Source: Phycisphaerales bacterium
GTDB taxonomy: Bacteria > Planctomycetota > Phycisphaerae > Phycisphaerales > UBA1924
Assembly (NCBI GenBank): GCA_022072615.1
Contig: JAJVHS010000040.1
Span: 1 to 38,170 of the forward strand
Reading direction: 5' to 3'
Length of the DNA: 38,170 nucleotides
Below the pieces are notes generated by a model. It worked only from the letters and a program-made list of their open reading frames with translations. It was not told the origin of the DNA and searched no databases. Position numbers and translations under genes: made by a program. Below, piece by piece: positions 17,843 through 27,166 of this stretch (within the stretch, counting starts at the first letter, position 1; each line of letters begins with the position of its first letter).

Positions 17843-18625
17843 ATGTACACCGCTCGCAACGAGGACCACATCTCCGCGATCGCCGCCAAGCACGGGATCC
17901 TCTCCTGGGAAACGATCTGGGAGAAGAACAAGGACCGTCTCAAGCGCGCCAGCCCGAACATGCTCTTCAAGGGCAACAAGCTCGCGCAGGGCGGCGACCA
18001 GCTCGAGATCCCCTCCAAGTCCGAGGAGAAGGAGTCCGGCCAGACCGGCAAGTTCAACAAGTTCAAGATCAAGCAGGGTTCGCTCTTCCTGCGCGTCAGG
18101 ATCCTGAAGGAAGGCTTCAAGCCCCTCGCGGGCGTGTCGTACGAGCTCGCGCTCCCGACCGGCGGCACCTTCAAGGGCAAGACCGATTCCAACGGCCAGC
18201 TCAAGCACCCGATCCCCGACGCGACCACCCACGCCACCCTCACCGTCCGCGTGAAAGCATCGGATACCGATCCGCCGCCGCCGACCGGAAGCCCGCCCCC
18301 CGCCGCCGATGACCAGGCGCTCCGCGGGGATGTGCCCATCACGTGGGAGCTGCGCATCGGTGCCCTCAGCCCCGTCTGCGAGAACGCCCCGGACCAGTAC
18401 TGCGTCCCCGGTGTCCAGCAGCGCCTCAACAACCTGAACATCAACACCGCGCTGATCGACGGCATCAACGGCCCCAACACCACCGCCGCCATCAAGAGCT
18501 TCCAGGAGATCGCCAACATCACCGACAAGGTGTCAAAGCCGGGAGTTCCCGACAAGGCCCTTACCCAGGAGAAGCTCCGCAAGGTCCACGACGGGCCCAG
18601 TCCCGTCGCTCCCGCCGACGCGTGA
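17843..18625 (+). CDS. LysM / transthyretin-like / peptidoglycan-binding T6SS cargo-associated protein
   Basis: Three parts are visible in 260 residues. Residues 1-58 resemble a LysM module (YTARNEDHISAIAAKHG, IWEKNKDRL, then LEIPSK). Residues 73-137 are a transthyretin-like beta domain (LFLRVRILKEGFKPLAGVSY, GKTDSNGQLKHPIPD). After a Pro-rich linker (143-156), residues 186-248 are a PG_binding_1-like helical module (VQQRLNNLNI, ALIDGINGPNTTAAIKSFQE). LysM and PG_binding_1 modules bind peptidoglycan. No enzymatic domain is present, so this is probably a targeting or adaptor component delivered with VgrG, not a toxin on its own. There is no signal peptide, consistent with delivery by the T6SS. 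It has GAGGGAG upstream and follows the previous gene by 15 bases. Confidence 0.72.
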   Translation: MYTARNEDHISAIAAKHGILSWETIWEKNKDRLKRASPNMLFKGNKLAQGGDQLEIPSKSEEKESGQTGKFNKFKIKQGSLFLRVRILKEGFKPLAGVSYELALPTGGTFKGKTDSNGQLKHPIPDATTHATLTVRVKASDTDPPPPTGSPPPAADDQALRGDVPITWELRIGALSPVCENAPDQYCVPGVQQRLNNLNINTALIDGINGPNTTAAIKSFQEIANITDKVSKPGVPDKALTQEKLRKVHDGPSPVAPADA

Positions 18626-18653
18626 GTCAACGCTCACTCCGGAATTCAACACG

Positions 18654-20975
18654 ATGCCCAAAGACCCGCTCCCAGCATCAAGCCCCGGCAAGCTTCCCAC
18701 GGAGGGCATTGATATCGGTCACGTGGCGCCGAGCTTCCCCTCCGAGGAGCTCTGGAACACGCTGGTGATCCGCCCGGCCTACCGGCTGAGCCTGCGCCTC
18801 GGCGAGTTCGACCCGCTGTTCCCCGATGAACCCAACACCGAGCGCGGCCGGATGGCCCGGCTCCAGGCCCTGGGCCTCTTCTACTGGCCGCTCGACCACA
18901 CCAAGGCGACGCAGGCGTTCCGAGGGATCCCCGGGGTCGCCGCGAACCCCGGCACCGGGGCGCAGGCCGTGGACGCATTCAAGGGGGCGTGGGAGTACTT
19001 CTGGCGCGACATCCTCAAGGAAGCAAACGACTCGAACGCCGACACAAAGCTCGCGGAGATGCTCGAGGAGCGGATCCTCGCCCAGCTCCCCCCGCCGCCC
19101 GAAGACCCGATGCGTCCCACGCGGGACAACTTCGCCAAGATCCGCATCCCCGGCGGCTACACGATCCTCAAGTCGTGGATGAGCAACTTCCTGCTCGTCA
19201 ACGACGACCCCGCGTACCCGCACTCGCTCGGCGACGACCAGTACGCCCTGGAAACCAAGTTCCGCGATGCCAACAAACCGATCGGCAAGATCCCACTGGT
19301 TGCGCTGGTCGAGAAGCTCGACCCCTACACCCTCGAGTGGAAGCCCGCCAAGGACTGCTACGTCTACTTCCAGGCCGTCGAGCCGGAGCCCCTGCCCGCG
19401 TTCGATACGACCCTCGATGTCAACGCCCCGACCCAGTTCAACCGCCCGCCCCTGAGGGAATCGACCCTCGGCCCGCCCGCCGCGACCAGCGGCTCCGGGC
19501 CGGCCAAGCTCACCAACTCCGAGGAGAACCCCACCGGCGCGACCAAGCCCAGCAGCGCCGATCCCCAGAAGCCAAACGCCCACAAGGATCGCGGCGGACT
19601 GCGCGGCAACGGGAACCTCAACGACTGCTCCGATGTTGCCGACGTGCTCTTCTCCACCACGTCCACGCCGGGCTTCAACGCCGAGCACTCGCCCGCACGC
19701 GCCAAGAAGCCCGACCTCTACGAACTCGCGACCAAGGCCACGCCTTCCGGTGAGTCGCACAAGCACGCAGTCCGGGCCAAGACCAACGACCGCGGCGAGG
19801 CGGGCGTCATCTTCACCCCTTCACGCTGCGGCGGCGATACCTACAAGATCCGGGCCTACATCGGACCGGCCGATACCGCCAAGCCGCTCCCGCACGAGAC
19901 CGACGGCACCGGCGCCCGAGCCATCAAGGTCGATACCGGCACCATGGTCGTCTGGCGCAACCTCCGCATCAGCCGGTATGTCAAGCAACCGTCCAGCGGC
20001 GTCAATGCCACCCTCCTGGGCGAGGTCAACAACACCACGTACAACATCGCCACCGCTGACGATTACCTCACCACCTGTTTCATGATCGACAACTCCGGCG
20101 CCAACGTCGGCGTCATGGACCTCAACAACTCGCTCCAGCTTCGCACGGGCTACTCCCCACAGGTCGGCCTCGGACAGGGGTTCGACAGCCTGCCCGTGAA
20201 CTTCGCGCGGGCGTTCCTCGAAGTGGAATTCGACCACGGCACCGCCCCCGAGACGATGTCCGACAGCGACTGGAAGGCCGCCCGCCGGACCGCGCTCGCC
20301 GACGCGATCCTTGCGGCGCCGGCGCTGGGCCTCAGCCTCAACATCCCGGTGCTCATGTACATGGAAACCGGGGCCCCGGCGCTCTCGGTGGGCGACGCGG
20401 TGACCCTGGTCCCGATGCGCACCCCGGAGGCCTACAACGCTCACCCGTCCGTCACCTCGGCCCAGCGCATCGATCCCGCCGGGACCACCGTGACCGGAAA
20501 CTCCATCGCGCTGGTCGAGCAGCTCTGGTCGGAGTTCCTGGTCGTCGGGGTGGCTCGCCACTTCGCCAACAACGGCTACATCCCCGGTCTGTGCCTGGTC
20601 CAGGCGCCCTACGGCTCCACGTGGAGCCTCATCGGCCTGGCGTCCGACTCCAGCGGAACCTCGCTGGAGTACCGCGCCGGCCTGCTCTACGCCGGGCGGA
20701 TGTTCTACTCCGACACCACCCGCGTGCTCACCGCCGGGCCCCCGTGGCTCGGCTACGACACCACGTCGAATGCCTGCCACGAGTTCGGCCATGTCCTGCT
20801 CCGCCTCCACGGGCCCGGACAGGACGCTCACCGCACATCAGGTGGCGGCGGAGCCAGCGCCGCGGTGCACGATGGCATCAACGGGAGCATCTGCGTCATG
20901 AGCTACAAGAGCTGCGAGGGGAACTTCTGCGCCAAGTGCCTCTTTGCGTTCCGAGGCTGGAAGAACCTGCCGTAA
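18654..20975 (+). CDS. Candidate T6SS effector: metzincin-like zinc metalloprotease
   Basis: This is a 773-residue protein with no signal peptide, encoded in the vgrG-PAAR block. Residues 67-90 (MARLQALGLF...TKATQAF) weakly resemble a peptidoglycan-binding helix set. A Ser/Pro/Lys-rich linker is near 270-320, and a beta domain (TNDRGEAGVIFTPSRCGGD, about 375-405) resembles Ig-like modules. The C-terminus holds HEFGHVLLRLH at 709-719, fitting HExxHxxxxxH: zinc ligands H709, H713 and H719, catalytic E710, although the metzincin Gly at position 8 is Leu. About 30 residues later CVMSY (747-751) could be the Met-turn, followed by Cys residues 754, 759 and 762 and FRGW. The motif geometry supports a secreted protease; target and secretion are inferred. 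Start ATG has only a weak GGAA upstream. Confidence 0.68.
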   Translation: MPKDPLPASSPGKLPTEGIDIGHVAPSFPSEELWNTLVIRPAYRLSLRLGEFDPLFPDEPNTERGRMARLQALGLFYWPLDHTKATQAFRGIPGVAANPGTGAQAVDAFKGAWEYFWRDILKEANDSNADTKLAEMLEERILAQLPPPPEDPMRPTRDNFAKIRIPGGYTILKSWMSNFLLVNDDPAYPHSLGDDQYALETKFRDANKPIGKIPLVALVEKLDPYTLEWKPAKDCYVYFQAVEPEPLPAFDTTLDVNAPTQFNRPPLRESTLGPPAATSGSGPAKLTNSEENPTGATKPSSADPQKPNAHKDRGGLRGNGNLNDCSDVADVLFSTTSTPGFNAEHSPARAKKPDLYELATKATPSGESHKHAVRAKTNDRGEAGVIFTPSRCGGDTYKIRAYIGPADTAKPLPHETDGTGARAIKVDTGTMVVWRNLRISRYVKQPSSGVNATLLGEVNNTTYNIATADDYLTTCFMIDNSGANVGVMDLNNSLQLRTGYSPQVGLGQGFDSLPVNFARAFLEVEFDHGTAPETMSDSDWKAARRTALADAILAAPALGLSLNIPVLMYMETGAPALSVGDAVTLVPMRTPEAYNAHPSVTSAQRIDPAGTTVTGNSIALVEQLWSEFLVVGVARHFANNGYIPGLCLVQAPYGSTWSLIGLASDSSGTSLEYRAGLLYAGRMFYSDTTRVLTAGPPWLGYDTTSNACHEFGHVLLRLHGPGQDAHRTSGGGGASAAVHDGINGSICVMSYKSCEGNFCAKCLFAFRGWKNLP

Positions 20976-20988
20976 CCCGAGGCCACGA

Positions 20989-22431
20989 ATGCCGATCGAA
21001 GCCAAGCTGACCATCACGCCGACCGACCTCCTGGTGCAGCAGAACCCCTCCTGCGAGCTGACGCTCACCAATGCCGGCCCGGGCGATGTCGCCATCCCCA
21101 CCCCGCTCGATCATCCCGCCGTCCTGGGAATGCGGGTCACCGAAATTTCAACCGGGATCGAGGTCCAGCGGTGGCGCGAGGCCGGCCTCAAGCCGCCGGC
21201 ATCGAGGCCCGTCAAGGCGGGGAACACCGTCACCGGCTACTTCGGACTCATCCCTGTTTCTCACATCCACGCGCCGGGAACCTTCGAAGTCTCCGCGCTG
21301 GTTCGAATCAAGCTCGACCTCATCGAATCCAACCGCGTGCGGCTGACCCTCGCCCCTGTGACGCCCCGGTCGCACGCCGCCGTCACCGTCAACGGCGGGC
21401 ATTCCACCATCCGGTACAGCGTGAGCATCAACCGAGCCGCCGACCCGCCCCGGCTCGTCAGGCACCGGATCGAAGCCGTCAACGAAGGCGGCGCGACCAA
21501 CGCGTGGAACATGGCCGAAGTCCCGCCCGACGTCGCACCCCAGATCTCCTCCTGCGCCAACAGGTCCGTCACCCACGCCCACTGGGTCGCGTGGATCGAG
21601 GGCGAGAACCTCCGAGCGCAGCACATCGCCGCCGACGGCACGCTCACGCGGCCGGAGTCCGTCCGAGTCCCATCAAAGGACAGCCGCCTGGTCGCGCCGC
21701 TGAGCATCGATCCTGACGGAACGCCCGACAACCCCATGCCCGGCCGGGCCCTGCTCTGGACCCCCGGCGTGGCTGGCGGCACGCTGACGCCGGTGACGTT
21801 CGCCCCCGGTGCAAAGCCCCAGCTCGGCGAGCCCCGTCCGCTCGACGGCTCGCCGCCCGTCTGGCTGCAGACCTTCGAGCGATCGGATCGCACCGCCTGG
21901 GTCATTCGGGCCGCCAAGACCGAAGGCGGGCAGTTGCTCCAAGTGCTCCCGTGGCCCGGCAGCGTCAACGCCGCCGCGACTCCCAAGAAGATCGGCGTGT
22001 TCGACGGCGATTTCCTCGCGGGCACCGTCGTGCTGGACGACGCCGACACGCTGCATGTCGCCGTCCTGGTCATGGTCGACCCTGCCCGTACCCGCCAGGT
22101 CCGGCTTCTCACGTGGCGGTGCGCGGCCATGGACCAGCCGGTCGCGGCGGATCCGCTGGATATCCCCTGGCCCGCCGACGAACCGGTCTCCAAGGCCATC
22201 GTCCGCTTTGATCCTCGCAACATCCCCAACGCGCTCATCAGTAACGGCGTCTCGTGGCACTTCTACGACGCCAGGCGCGAGCTCAAACCGGCGCCCGCGG
22301 TGCTGAACACCGCGAGCACGGTGGACCTGGTCTTCTTCAAGGCGTCGCCCGCCTTTCTCCTGGGCAAGCCAATGTTCGGTTTCGACATCATCCAGAGCGA
22401 CGGCTCGCCGCTCCCGCATCGGTGCGGCTGA
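20989..22431 (+). CDS. Unknown protein between metalloprotease and PAAR genes (possible immunity or adaptor)
   Basis: I do not recognise a family over the full 480 residues. It starts 13 bases after the metalloprotease gene. Residues 1-130 look like an Ig-fold (LTITPTDLLVQQNPSCELTL, then VKAGNTVTGYFGLIPVSHIH), reminiscent of BsuPI-type or other beta-sandwich domains. Residues 195-480 have repeated short beta segments with Trp and Asp-Gly turns (HWVAWIEGENLRAQHIAADG, AWVIRAAKTEGGQLLQVLPW, LHVAVLVMVDPARTRQVRLL), compatible with a beta-propeller. No signal peptide, membrane segment or catalytic motif is visible. Position suggests a cognate immunity protein, chaperone or second cargo. Periplasmic immunity proteins usually carry a signal peptide, which weakens that option. 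Confidence 0.55.
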   Translation: MPIEAKLTITPTDLLVQQNPSCELTLTNAGPGDVAIPTPLDHPAVLGMRVTEISTGIEVQRWREAGLKPPASRPVKAGNTVTGYFGLIPVSHIHAPGTFEVSALVRIKLDLIESNRVRLTLAPVTPRSHAAVTVNGGHSTIRYSVSINRAADPPRLVRHRIEAVNEGGATNAWNMAEVPPDVAPQISSCANRSVTHAHWVAWIEGENLRAQHIAADGTLTRPESVRVPSKDSRLVAPLSIDPDGTPDNPMPGRALLWTPGVAGGTLTPVTFAPGAKPQLGEPRPLDGSPPVWLQTFERSDRTAWVIRAAKTEGGQLLQVLPWPGSVNAAATPKKIGVFDGDFLAGTVVLDDADTLHVAVLVMVDPARTRQVRLLTWRCAAMDQPVAADPLDIPWPADEPVSKAIVRFDPRNIPNALISNGVSWHFYDARRELKPAPAVLNTASTVDLVFFKASPAFLLGKPMFGFDIIQSDGSPLPHRCG

Positions 22432-22448
22432 TCTCCGGAGTGACCGTC

Positions 22449-22736
22449 ATGCCTCCCGCAGCCCGAATCTCCGACATGCACGTGTGCCCGATGGTCACCG
22501 GCGTCGTCCCGCACGTGGGCGGCCCGATCCTCCCGCCGGGCTGTCCGACCGTGCTCATCGGCGGCCTTCCCGCCGCGCGCGTGGGCGACATGTGCACGTG
22601 CGTCGGCCCGCCCGACACCATCGCCATGGGCTCGACCACCGTCATGATCGGGGGCATGCCCGCCGCGCGCCTGGGCGATTCAACCGCGCACGGCGGCACG
22701 ATCGTCCTGGGCTGCTTCACCGTCATGATCAACTGA
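22449..22736 (+). CDS. PAAR-domain T6SS spike tip protein
   Basis: PAAR proteins cap the VgrG trimer with a zinc-bound cone. The 95-residue protein is a stand-alone PAAR: the PAAR motif itself occurs three times (PPAARISD at 2-9, LPAARVGD at 40-47, MPAARLGD at 70-77), with repeated VLIGG/VMIGG strands and His/Cys residues (H11, C13, H22, C49, C51, H81) available for metal binding. It has no N- or C-terminal effector extension. The ATG at 22449 has CGGAG just upstream, and the gene begins 17 bases after the previous stop. It closes the T6SS block; the next gene is convergent, 21 bases away, with no obvious terminator. Confidence 0.93.
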   Translation: MPPAARISDMHVCPMVTGVVPHVGGPILPPGCPTVLIGGLPAARVGDMCTCVGPPDTIAMGSTTVMIGGMPAARLGDSTAHGGTIVLGCFTVMIN

Positions 22737-22757
22737 TCCCGCCGCCGGCGCAGGGCA

Positions 22758-24563
22758 TCAGCGGAAGATCAGCGCCTTGGGCGACACCAGCAGCACGGGC
22801 TCGTCCCGCATCTGCATGAACGCCTCCATCGGCGCCTCCAGCTGCGACCACGCCCGCTCGCCGATCATCGCTCTCGCCGCCTCGATCACCGGCGAAACGG
22901 CCCGTCCGGTCCGGGGCGCCTGGATGAACCCGCCGAGCATGTCGCTGACCAGTTCGTTGAGCGGCTTGGGCGCCGGGTAGTCCTGCACCTCGTACTCGTC
23001 GAGATTGAGTTCCGCCGCCAGCGCGCCGATCGCGTCGCGCAGCCCGCCGATCTTGTCGGCCATCTTGAGTTCGACCGCCCGGTCTCCGGTGAACAGCCGG
23101 CCCTCCGCGACCTTCGAGAGGTCGATCCCCGGCCGCCCGGCCGAGACGCGCCGCGTGAACAGGTCGTAGGTGCTGGTCATCTTGGAGCGCACGATCGCGA
23201 GCTCCTCCGGGGTCCACGCGCCGGTCGTCCGGAACATGTCCGCCCGCGGCCCGCGCGACCGCGAGACGACGTTGATCTTGAGCTTCTCGTACACGCCGTC
23301 GAGCGCCATGCGCCCGCCGACGACCCCGATCGACCCGACGATGCTCGAAGGGTCGACGAAGATCCGGTCGCCGCCCACGGCGCAGTAGTACCCGCCCGAC
23401 GCCGCCATCGAACCGACGCTCACCCACACGGGCTTGCGTTCGGCCACCCGGCGCAGACCCTGCCAGATCACTTCGCTCGCCGTGGCCGATCCGCCCGGCG
23501 AGTTGATGCGGACGACGACCCCCTTCACCATGTCCTGGTCGCGGATGTCCTCGAGCGCGTTGCGGATCGTCCGCGATCCGACGCTCTCGCCGCCGCTGAG
23601 CAGGCCGCCCGAACCCGATTCACCGTCCACGATGGCGCCGTCGATGTGCAGGACCGCGATCGTCGGACCGTCGGGCGTCGTATCCGGCTCGGCCGCGAGC
23701 TTGGAGAAGAGCGCGAACGGGTTCGACGCGTCCAGGCTGGTCCCGTGCTTGTGCCCCAGCAGCGGCGATCCCCACGAGATCGGCGCGTCCAGGTACTGCT
23801 GAAGGTGCGATTCGAGCCCCGGCAGGTCGATCACCGTGTCGACCACCCCCGCGGCCTTGGCGTCGGCCGCATCCGCGAGCCACAGCTCCGACATCGCCTT
23901 GTCGAGCTCCTGGTCCGACAGGCCCCGGCCTTCCTTCAGCTTCGAACGCATGTTCCCGTACATGCTGTCGAGCAGCGCCGAGATGTTCTGGTCCCACTGC
24001 GGGCTGGGCGCGCTGCGAGCCATCTGCTCGCTCGCCCCCTTGTAGTCGCCCACCTGCACCATGTCGGCCTTGATGCCGATCCACGCCAGGGTGTCCGCCA
24101 GGAACATCTCCTCCATGTGGATCCCCGGCAGCATCACCGGCCCGCCGTCCTGCGCGATGACCTCGTCCGCGTACGAACCGAGCATCAGCTCCGTGGGCCC
24201 GTACGCCTCCGCGTACACGCACACCTTCTTCCCGGCCTCGCGCAGCGCCTTCATCGCCGACCCGATCTCCTCCACCTGCGACGCGTTCAGTTCCGCGTCC
24301 TTGAGGCGGATCACCACGGCGCTGGTCTGGTCTTCTTCGCCGGCCTTGTGCAGCGCGTCCACGATCGTGCGCAGCGTCGGCTCGTTGTCCTCTTCAAACA
24401 GCCAGCCGAACGGCGAGGGCCGCTCGGCGATCGCGCCCTTGAGCTCCACCGTCCGCACCACGGCCTTGCCGTCGGCGGATTGCGCCCACGCGCCCTGAGC
24501 AAGGCCCGCGCATGCCACCGCGGCGCAGGCGGCCGACAACACCCTCGACATCACTCGCGACAT
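22758..24563 (-). CDS. sppA: SppA, signal peptide peptidase (long form)
   Basis: SppA degrades cleaved signal peptides at the cytoplasmic membrane with a Ser/Lys dyad. The 601-residue protein has a hydrophobic N-terminus (residues 1-27, ending GAWA, a possible signal peptide), and two SppA-like halves as in the long 67K type. The likely general base is K175 in VGDYKGASE, and the nucleophile is S389 in SMAASGGYY. VRINSPGGSATAS in the second half is also typical. I chose the ATG at 24563, which has CAAGGAG seven bases upstream; the frame is open to 24614, but that adds a basic segment ahead of the signal sequence. Convergent with the T6SS block and not likely part of it. Confidence 0.92.
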   Translation of the reverse strand: MSRVMSRVLSAACAAVACAGLAQGAWAQSADGKAVVRTVELKGAIAERPSPFGWLFEEDNEPTLRTIVDALHKAGEEDQTSAVVIRLKDAELNASQVEEIGSAMKALREAGKKVCVYAEAYGPTELMLGSYADEVIAQDGGPVMLPGIHMEEMFLADTLAWIGIKADMVQVGDYKGASEQMARSAPSPQWDQNISALLDSMYGNMRSKLKEGRGLSDQELDKAMSELWLADAADAKAAGVVDTVIDLPGLESHLQQYLDAPISWGSPLLGHKHGTSLDASNPFALFSKLAAEPDTTPDGPTIAVLHIDGAIVDGESGSGGLLSGGESVGSRTIRNALEDIRDQDMVKGVVVRINSPGGSATASEVIWQGLRRVAERKPVWVSVGSMAASGGYYCAVGGDRIFVDPSSIVGSIGVVGGRMALDGVYEKLKINVVSRSRGPRADMFRTTGAWTPEELAIVRSKMTSTYDLFTRRVSAGRPGIDLSKVAEGRLFTGDRAVELKMADKIGGLRDAIGALAAELNLDEYEVQDYPAPKPLNELVSDMLGGFIQAPRTGRAVSPVIEAARAMIGERAWSQLEAPMEAFMQMRDEPVLLVSPKALIFR

Positions 24564-24646
24564 GCTCGAACTCCTTGGACGCAATCCCCGAGCCCACCAG
24601 TTCCTGGACATCACATGCCCACCGGCCGAATCGTAGCGGCGACCCG

Positions 24647-25057
24647 CTACCCGTACCCCAGCTCCTCGAGGTCATCCTCGTCGAGCCCGAAATGGTGCCC
24701 GATCTCGTGCAGCAGCGTCACCCGGATCTCCTCCGCCACCATCTCGTCCGCGTTCTCCTGCTCCCAGCCGCCCGCGAGCTCCACGATCCCCTCCCGAAAC
24801 AGATGGATCTCCTCCGGCAGCACCCCGCCGTGATCGATCCCCCGCTCGGTGATCGACAGCCCCGAATGCAGCCCGGCGAGCACGTCCTCCGACATGTCCT
24901 CCCCGTGCTCGATGCTCAGCTCCTCGATCATCTTCGCCGTGGGACGGTCCAGCACGATCACCGGCACTTCCTCGAGCAGCCGCGTGATCCCCGCCGGCAG
25001 CGCCGACACCACGCCGTCGAGCAGATCATCAAACCGCTTGCGCTCCCCGGGCGTCAC
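24647..25057 (-). CDS. Minimal zincin-like metallopeptidase family protein
   Basis: This 136-residue protein matches the small zincin family (PF06262 type): an N-terminal FDDLLDGVVSALP, a central segment with HGGVLPEEIHLFREGI, and the C-terminal VTLLHEIGHHFGLDEDDLEELGYG. The HEIGHHFGLDE motif supplies two zinc-binding His, a catalytic Glu and a third acidic ligand. The physiological substrate of the family is not established. Its start overlaps the end of the upstream membrane-protein gene by 4 bases (ATGA), so the two are translationally coupled. It is unrelated in sequence to the candidate protease effector in the T6SS block. Confidence 0.86.
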   Translation of the reverse strand: MTPGERKRFDDLLDGVVSALPAGITRLLEEVPVIVLDRPTAKMIEELSIEHGEDMSEDVLAGLHSGLSITERGIDHGGVLPEEIHLFREGIVELAGGWEQENADEMVAEEIRVTLLHEIGHHFGLDEDDLEELGYG

Positions 25058-25983
25058 GGCACCGGCCCCGTCACGGTGCCCTCAGCGCCGACGCGCCCGC
25101 CATCCGGCGGCGCCGCGCGCAGCACGTCGGTCAGCCCCAGCGGCGGTGTCAGCACGACCCGCAGCAGCCGCATCACGTCGATGACGATCCCGATCAGGCC
25201 CGCGGTCAGCAGCAGTGCCCCCACGCCGGTCAGGAACATCGGGATCATCAGCACCGTCTCGGATTCAACGTGCAGGCCGCGCAGCGCCACCTGCCCAAGA
25301 TCGCCGCACAGCATCACCGCCGCGCTCGCGGCCAGCGCCCGAAGCGTCTGCCGCTCGACCTGTCCCGTTCGCAGCAGATACGAGCGTGCCTGCAGGATGT
25401 GGAACACCGGCCGGTACCCCAGCACGATCACCCCGACCAGCGCCGAGGATCCAAGGCTCCATGCCCACCGCGGCGACCACTCCGATCCCATCAGGTAGGG
25501 CCGACCGCGCGGCCCGTCGATCGTCGCCACCAGCGTCCACGCCGTCCACGCGAGCGCCACCGTCGCCGTCACCGCGACCAGCGAGGAAACCACGTACATT
25601 CTCCGAATCCCGGCGTGCGGACTCACCAGCGCCAAGCCCCCCGCCGCGCTGCACAGCAGGCACGCCGCAACCGTCCACGCCGCCCACGGGCCAGGCTGCA
25701 CCGCCGGCGCCGCGTCACCCACGCGCACGACCCACATCGCAAGCGCCGCCGCCAGCCCTCCCAGCGACCACGCCACCAGCCCCATCGCCGTCAGCACAGG
25801 CCGGCGGATTGCCTGAAGCTCCGCCGCCTGCGGATCGATCACCGTCAGCAGCGTCGCCGCCACCGGGGTCGCGCACTCCGGGCACAACCCGCGCACGGAC
25901 AGCCCGCGGAGGTTGTACCGGCAACGAGCACATAGCAGGTCGCCGGTCAGCTCCGTTCCAAGCAAGGCGGCGTGCGATTCCAC
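25054..25983 (-). CDS. Zinc-ribbon multi-pass membrane protein
   Basis: About 309 residues. Near the N-terminus LCARCRYNLRGLSVRGLCPEC is a two-CxxC zinc ribbon; this style (CxYxLRGL) is frequent in planctomycete membrane proteins. Five or six hydrophobic segments follow (AMGLVAWSLGGLAAALAMWV, AWTVAACLLCSAAGGLALV, VVSSLVAVTATVALAWTAW, SLGSSALVGVIVLGY, MFLTGVGALLLTAGLIGIVI). Start is uncertain: GTG at 25983 is used here, TTG at 25965 is an alternative. The open frame continues upstream to 26994, but that part lies antisense to the MoxR gene and is not credible. The end overlaps the zincin start by 4 bases. Function unknown. Confidence 0.68.
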   Translation of the reverse strand: MESHAALLGTELTGDLLCARCRYNLRGLSVRGLCPECATPVAATLLTVIDPQAAELQAIRRPVLTAMGLVAWSLGGLAAALAMWVVRVGDAAPAVQPGPWAAWTVAACLLCSAAGGLALVSPHAGIRRMYVVSSLVAVTATVALAWTAWTLVATIDGPRGRPYLMGSEWSPRWAWSLGSSALVGVIVLGYRPVFHILQARSYLLRTGQVERQTLRALAASAAVMLCGDLGQVALRGLHVESETVLMIPMFLTGVGALLLTAGLIGIVIDVMRLLRVVLTPPLGLTDVLRAAPPDGGRVGAEGTVTGPVP

Positions 25984-26160
25984 CTTGTCAAACGCGGTTG
26001 AACGAGCGGTGATTTGAGTGATCTGTCCCGTCCGATTCTCGGCACAAAGCCCGGAACACCAGTATAAGGTCCATCCCCCGCCGGTGCCGTATACTCGGTC
26101 GCTCGTCCCGGCAACACGCACCTCCCCGGGCCGCAGCAACCCAAACGCGAGCACGCCCGA

Positions 26161-27087
<927 letters not shown>

Positions 27088-27121
27088 TCGCCACCACGGC
27101 GAGCTTTCAGCCCTGAGCCTT

Positions 27122-27155
27122 CTTTCAACTTTGAACTTTCAACTTTGAACTTTCT
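27122..27155. repeat. 14-base tandem repeat upstream of the CDGSH gene
   Basis: CTTTCAACTTTGAA occurs twice in tandem (27122-27135, 27136-27149) and a partial third copy follows. The block is far richer in A/T than its surroundings and lies just before the ribosome site of the next gene. Confidence 0.8.
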
Positions 27156-27166
27156 TTGGAGCCTTC

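Noticed and set aside
24647..25057. Small zincin as a second T6SS effector
   Set aside because: It is on the opposite strand, coupled to a membrane-protein gene, and belongs to a widespread housekeeping-type family.
26060..26100. TATACT at 26090 as a moxR promoter
   Set aside because: No -35-like hexamer at a suitable distance; the match to a -10 alone is not enough.
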